Positions 58,201 to 64,000 of a DNA stretch of 64,000 nucleotides are shown one piece after another; positions within the stretch are counted from its first letter, which is position 1, and the number at the start of each line of letters is the position of its first letter. Source of the stretch: Diploscapter coronatus (lineage: Eukaryota; Nematoda; Chromadorea; Rhabditida; Rhabditidae); the NCBI GenBank assembly GCA_964036155.1, contig OZ038422.1:52413201-52477200 (forward strand), written 5' to 3'. The position numbers and the translations under genes were made by a program. The notes beneath the pieces were generated by a model, which was given only the letters and a program-made list of their open reading frames with translations, ran no database searches and had not been told where the DNA came from.

Positions 58201-61200
58201 GGGAGACTTTACGTGAGGCCTTTGAAAATAAATGAATCCATTTGCTAATTTTCCAGCTGTTCGTAGTCTGAAAAGTCGACTAATTAAACGATGGATGAAG
58301 TATTTTGTACAAAAATCATCATGGTCCATGTATTCGCGGGGTTAAAATAGGATTAAAGAACGGGTCACAGGCATAAAGTCAGGAATTTCAACGTCGTTCA
58401 TTAATTATTCTGAGATAGTCCATGCTTTTCGACATCGCTAAATCTTTTTTTTTTTTTTTTTTTTTTAAATGTTGCATATAAAACGCTTAACGATGACACG
58501 ATGTCTGAAATATGAAACTATCCTGAAAATGTAAATCGTTGCTCAAAATTTTTAATCCCAGAAGATAAAGGCATTCTCAAAATTTTTAGAATGCGGAAAG
58601 GAAAGTGTCGAAAATCCATAACGAATATCTCCTCGTTTCTCCTAATCTTCGTTCCTGCTAATTCCAAAAATCTGACGATGACTAGATTCCCCTAAATCCC
58701 CTCGAGACCCCACATTATTGAATTTGATAAGTTATTCAATAACATTGCAGTAAGGTGATAATCGTGCCAAAGTGACAAAGTGAATCAAAATGAAACTGAA
58801 CGAGTCGCTAATCCTCAGAAAATCGATTTGTTTTATATTTGTCAAACCATCGGTATTTACGAAAATGTAAAATGTATGGAATCAAGAGCACTTTGAAGAT
58901 CATACAAATTGAATATAAAAATGAAACGTAATGTAAGAATGATATTTCGATGAAAAAGTAAATCTGTTGCAGGAAAACGGAATTCGAAATGTTTGTTTAT
59001 TGTGAGAAACACTGGCTCACTTATAAGGAAGTTTACGAAATTCGAAATTTGTAAACACGAATGGAAATTTTAAAATCTTAATCTGAATGTCGTTTGATTC
59101 TAGATTGGAACTTTAGCTAGCACGATTTTCCTGATCAAATTCAAATTATTACCTGATTTCGTTGACTATTAGAGGAAAAAATACTGCGAAACAAAATATT
59201 TAAAACGACTATAATTTTCAGAATCAGAATCGGTTCGATTACAAAATCTCTGTAGGAGGAAGAGGGTTTCCCGCTGGAAGTGATCGGACAAAAAGAGGGA
59301 AGAAGTTGAATAGGAAGGCTGAATGACAACCGGGGTGCAGACTGCAAGACTCTGGATGCTTGGAAGAGTAGCAGCTAACTGAAGGGACAATCGCTTCTAA
59401 CTACCACTACATCATCTACATCCGTTCTCTTCAAGCAAATCTCGAAGAAGTTGGAAGAAATGAACATCAAACAGATAGATCAGAGCATTGCCGATGAAGT
59501 TAGAAAAACATTGTAGTCAGAACAAAGATTTGATTGAAAAAAACGAATCAAGGAAGTGAATTCGACAATAACAATGATTGAATAATTTCAAGAATCAGCG
59601 TTAGGGATTGTAAGAACAATATATTACCAGAGTTGGAATATTCGGACTAGGATTCTTTTAAAAAAAATAGCTAAAATTAGAATAATGAAAAAATCCAGGG
59701 GTCCAAGATCTCTGACCCTAGATAGTAAAAATTGTATGGTGAAGTCTGTAGCAGATTAATGAACTTTAGGAATAGCAAATGTGTCCAGCATGAAATGAAT
59801 ACCTTCTCAAACTATTTTCCAAAGCGCGAATTGAAGGCATGAAAAATTCATCTTCTTGCAACACGAAAATTTCAAGATTTGGCGATAAAAATAACTTTGT
59901 CGCTATCATGGAATATCGTTTTTGCATAGATGCATTCGTACAATTTGAATTATTTCCTTAAAAATGATAAGAGACAGGCTGGGAACATTCATATCCATCA
60001 TTAAGTTAAAAAATCTAGCAATCTGGAAATTACAAGATGACAAGTTAAAGAATGATCATGGAAGAATAATATAAATCGTTGATATTTGTGATATATTGCC
60101 ACATATTTTCTCAGATAGCTCGAAAATCGTCGTCTGACGTTTAGATATTGATGATTTTGTGTGGTTTTAGGTTCAGGGAAAATTAGTTGGCGTTGATGAG
60201 CCAAGCAATTCCAGCCCCGAAATCCCAACTCAATCAAATTCGTATCCCGCCTGAGTTTGCGAAGCAGATGTTTATGGACGGAAAAACGTGTGAATTCTCG
60301 GATTTATTCGGAGATTCGACCAGAACTGCGTAACGAGCAGGAATGTTTATGACAGAATTGCCAGGAGCTACCAAATGAGTCGGTTGCAGATTCAGGGAAA
60401 CTAATAATTAGTCAAGAAAAAGTTCAACAACTTCCTGAAACGACAACGTAAAAAGATTCAGAGTTGGAAAAAACATTAAAAAAAACTATTCAGAAAATTG
60501 TTCGATCGAAATAATATTTTGAGAAAGTTATTTTATCCTGGTTTTTTACAATTATATTTTCTTTGATTACATGAAATTGCTCGAATCTAATACAAGGAAG
60601 ACCTAAGCTAAGTCTTCCGTGCGAACCTCTTAGGCCAAAATATCCAGTTTCCCTTTGCCGACCCTCTGCGTATCAGTTTTTTTTCTAGAAATAGACATTT
60701 ATTTGCGTTCACCTCCACTATAATTTTGGTCTCGACTGAAACTCTGCCTAGGTCTGCTTGAATTAAAAATTCTGACCACAATGTCCCCAGAATAAACAAA
60801 TATTTTCGAAAATGTTTTAAACTGAACTCATAAATTGTTGCGTGCTAGAGAAATCGACTAAAGCACACTTGCGATGAATCGTTTTATTCAACTGGACTGA
60901 GGCCATTCATGTCACTCGCAAAGGGAAGTTATGGGCGGCAATTTTTGGATCAAACCGACGAGAACTGCGGACATTTCAGCGCTCACTCATGAAATCACTT
61001 CCAAGAATCATGGGGCTTTTCTTCGGGGATCTTTTAGGTAAATGTAGAAGAATAGATGTAAATTGAAGAAACTACATACGTCTTAGGCGGCGTGAAGAAA
61101 TTCGAAGGTTTCAAATTCTGAACATTTAGGAAAAACGTCAAAAGCTACCGCATGAATATTATCTTCGAAATATTTAAAATAGAAATTCATGCAGCCCAAA

Positions 61201-62173
61201 TTAGATATAAAATAAGAGAGAATTTTCTAAGGTCCGGGGTCTTCTGACTATTAAAAAAGTCAAATAAGCATGTGAAGGACAGATTTTTTGCCGAGTTGAA
61301 AATTTCGTCACGAATTGCTGATTTTATTAGAAAATCTCTCTTCAATATTTGCAACTCGTTTTTTCACTGTGTAGTTTTTGCAGTTTGTGATACTCTTTTC
61401 TCCACCTGCTAGATTTCGTCAAGTTTTGCTCGGAAATTTCAGCGGCTCTAATTTTTCGATAAGTGCCCGCTTTTCTTCCAACCATTTTTCTTCTTTATAC
61501 TAACTAGGAATTTTGCGCCGAACCCACGAGTTCTGAATTCGAAATGCTGAGAACCGCTATCAGATCTTGAATTTGAGGGTTCCCAAAGTGAAAGATTTTT
61601 GGACACTATACAAGGGTATTGGAATTGAGTTGTTGAATATCTCAGCAAGTCCTATATCACTACCCCCCGAAATGGAGTAAAATGCTAGAAATCCTAGCAG
61701 AAAAGTAGCCGAAATCCGTGTTCCCAAACTGATGTTTGGTAGGGAATAAAGTGGGGACGAAAAAGTGAGGAGAAAAATTGGGAAGAAAATCCAAGAAGAC
61801 GCAAATCGACTCGTCCTCTCTCATGAATTAGTAATCGAATCGAGCAGAGGATAAGTTTCCCTCCGAAATATTTCAACTCTGCAAAAATATTTCACAAAAA
61901 ATTTGAATGTTGCACCATAAATGAATTTGTATCAGAGAAATTTTAAATTCAATTGTAATCTCGTTTATTCTAAAGAGTTGAATACGAATATGATAAGGCA
62001 CACAATAAGATTACGATGAAAACATTCATCCAAAAAGCACTAATGATATGATAAATTAGAAAATAATTCACGAGTCTAAGGAAACATCGGAGATTCAGAA
62101 AACCTGCTAAACTAGTAAAAATAGCTCGTTTCCCAAATCACCGTTAATATTGCAACATTCTAAATTTTTATTT

Positions 62174-63758
62174 TTAGTCCTGGAAGCAGGCTGCTCCACC
62201 GCAGAATCGACTGCTTCTCTGGGCCATTGCATCGATGAGGTTGTTGACGAAATCGAAACCGGTCTTCAGCTGGGTCGAGGCAGAGCCAGAAGTGTCAGCG
62301 ATCACCTGCAAGTTTTTTGTTCCTTTTTATAATTCTGGAAATGAGTGAATTTGTTGATTGACTAGTGAATAATAAAAGAGATGTGAAAAATGCCTTTGTC
62401 GAAAACGATGAAAAACCTTTAGATTTACAATCCAACACACAGCTTCGAAAGGAATAGTGTGATCATCACTATCTTTTTTCTGTCCTTCAAAATTGTTGAC
62501 TCATTAAGTAAATGCACATTTTGATGAACTGTAATTTCCTAACGTTTTGCATGCAAGATGAGTGTTTTTGCAGTTTCACTAAATTCACGCGAGTGTCTAT
62601 TATCTCATGACACAGATTTACATGTTGCTTTTCTGCGTATTTTCGGAGGAAGTGTCTGGAATGGGCAATAACGCTGAATTATCTTAGACTATTCATCTAA
62701 CCGAGCAATTATGCAAGAAATCGCAACATCCCAGAAAAGGGATAAAATACGAACGAACCTTTCTGCATCCGACGTTCAACATGGCTTCTAGTCCAAGGTT
62801 CTGTCCGGCAGGCTTCTTGCGGATACAGGTCGACAAAGCGCCATCAATAACGGTAACCCAATCGTTGACAGGTGTCACCCTAAATTAATATTTTGGAAAA
62901 ATCAAACAAGAAAAGCCCTTACATCTGCTTCTTGATGTGCGCGACACAAGTGTCAACTTTGCTGCTAGTTCCAGCGGCGAGGCCAAGGCTGCCAGAAACG
63001 AGCTAAATTTGCAGGAGTCCACTTAGGGAAGGTGTGAGATTTTGGATGACTTTCATGACAGTACTGATGGTATCAATATTATGCAATCGTGCTAATGATT
63101 TCAGATATGCAAATCTATTAATCGTGACTTACGTCTTGGAACACTCCGGCAATGGAGGCGATTCTCTTCTTCAGGTCATCTCTAGCCTCGTTGATGCATT
63201 CACATACACCATTTCTAGTCTGAGGAATAACTTGAGCGCAGTTTCCGGCAGACATCTTCTGGTCGCACGATGAGAGGACTGAAATTCGACGTTCCATTTC
63301 TCGTTAAATCACGAAAAATCCTTAAAAATCTTCTTCAAGACACTTTGGTTAAACCTACTTTTGCAATGTTCTCCCAGATATCCAACGAATGGATTGTTCA
63401 TGCAGTGCTTCGTGGAAGCTGCTCTGTTCGGCTTGCGCTCGGCACAGAAGGCCAGTCGGGATTGGATGAGGATGTGGTCGGAGAGCGATGAGATGCTAAA
63501 GTAGGTATTTCATCGAACTAAAATCCAAGATTGATTTGGAATTCTAGATAATTCGTTACATCATCCTATCCCTTCTCAAATTCATGTCGTATATATATGG
63601 GGGATGAGGAATATCAGGAGCTTACAAAGAATTCTAAACTGTAACCTACACGGAGTCCTTGAATTGGAACGATCCTTCTTCAAGGTCTGGAATATCTGGA
63701 ACCCCAGCGAATCCCGGGATCTTTTTCTGCAGACAGTAGCTGGCTTCTTTGGCGATTG
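62174..63758 (-). CDS. cysteine-rich, probably secreted protein (5' end outside window)
   Basis: Exons 63758-63650, 63495-63359, 63278-63133, 63002-62923, 62879-62759 and 62305-62174 join in phase, giving about 240 residues. It continues upstream past a TTTCAG acceptor. Twelve or more well-spaced cysteines occur (SYCLQ, LAFCAER, KHCMN, EHCK, SSCDQ, GNCAQV, GVCECINEARDDLKKR, DTCVAH, STCIRK, VGCRK, RFCGGAACF), separated by helix-like stretches. This suggests an all-helical disulfide-bonded extracellular protein. There is no membrane segment. The stop codon is followed at once by AATAAA. I do not recognise the family. The signal peptide exon should lie beyond 64000 or in its last 240 bp, where I could not place it. 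Confidence 0.7.
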
Positions 63759-64000
63759 CTGAAATTATTCAATCATTTAGTCAAGTTGTCCCTCTTTTTC
63801 AGTCCTCTCGAAAAGTTCACTCGGATCATTTAACCGCTCATTTGCAAATTCATGATTTCTTTTAAGCTTCATAATGTGTCTCAAGAGAGAACTAGCTTTC
63901 TTCCCAAATAACAGCAGATGAATCAGATAACATTTCAAGAAACCTGACTTCCCAATGATTCATTCATCATTCATCTCCTGATTTTATACATTGCTGCCAT

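Larger units (their letters stand above)
50118..62173. other. 12-kb gene-poor region
   Basis: I find no exon chain on either strand. Open frames here are short and have the composition of AT-rich noise. Landmarks: a tRNA-like stretch at 51129-51240, a direct duplication at 51660-51845 / 52150-52290, a CAGGGG...CCCTG hAT-like repeat at 51840-52015, long homopolymer runs (for example A/T tracts at 50599 and 58447) and a family D relative at 60607-60758. It may be regulatory DNA or a large 5' intron of the GPCR gene, or hold non-coding RNA genes that I cannot recognise. Confidence 0.45.

Noticed and set aside
1..64000. CRISPR arrays, operons with ribosome binding sites, bacterial origins
   Set aside because: Intron-rich eukaryotic genes throughout; no spaced direct repeats of CRISPR type.

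Overview
The window is nuclear DNA from a nematode, most likely a free-living rhabditid (the genus cannot be fixed from sequence alone). Evidence: about one-third GC; many introns of roughly 40-60 bp ending in TTTCAG or TTTTAG; start codons lying directly behind such an acceptor, as expected for spliced-leader trans-splicing; and nematode-expanded families (C-type lectins, astacins, C6/DUF281-type cysteine modules, serpins, SRI-type chemoreceptors, F-box proteins, FMRFamide-type receptors). I rebuilt exon chains by hand. Each complete multi-exon model closes in one frame with matching splice phases, which is the main support for the joins.

Layout: 0-2.7 kb holds a possible terminal exon and a 2-kb imperfect palindrome. 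3.2-4.5 kb is a C-type lectin gene (+) with an unresolved 5' end. 4.9-8.1 kb carries two divergent single-exon genes for secreted proteins related to the phlebovirus glycoprotein Gc. 8.4-17.5 kb (-) is one 27-exon gene for an 889-residue mosaic: a catalytically dead astacin, EGF, CUB, two C6-like modules, a Thr-rich linker, a C-type lectin domain and a third C6/DUF281-like module. 18.5-22.1 kb (-) encodes a secreted protein with three C-type lectin domains. 22.7-25.1 kb (-) is an intracellular serpin. 26.3-28.7 kb (-) is an SRI-like chemoreceptor. 29.9-33.3 kb (-) is an unrecognised five-helix membrane protein with a tRNA-derived SINE in its first intron. 34.7-35.4 kb (+) is a small cysteine-rich protein. 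36.4-38.3 kb (+) is a SAM methyltransferase of the Rv2258c type. 39.1-41.2 kb (+) holds F-box coding sequence, one part broken by a repeat. 41.6-43.4 kb (-) is a C-type lectin with a cysteine-rich tail. 44.8-49.2 kb (-) is an FMRFamide-type peptide GPCR. 50.1-62.2 kb is a 12-kb stretch with no convincing gene. 62.2 kb to the end (-) is a cysteine-rich, probably secreted protein whose 5' end lies outside the window.

Introns and spacers are loaded with short inverted-repeat elements. One set has TIRs of the form CAGGG...CCCTG and 8-bp target duplications, which points to hAT-type MITEs. Other families occur as pairs inside the window. Three genes use GC-AG introns that the reading frame requires. 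The gene set is typical of a fast-evolving nematode accessory region: secreted lectins and cysteine-rich proteins, a protease inhibitor, a chemoreceptor and F-box genes. The genes are not organised as an operon. The most unusual items are the pseudo-astacin/lectin mosaic and the pair of Gc-like proteins lacking both fusion loop and membrane anchor.
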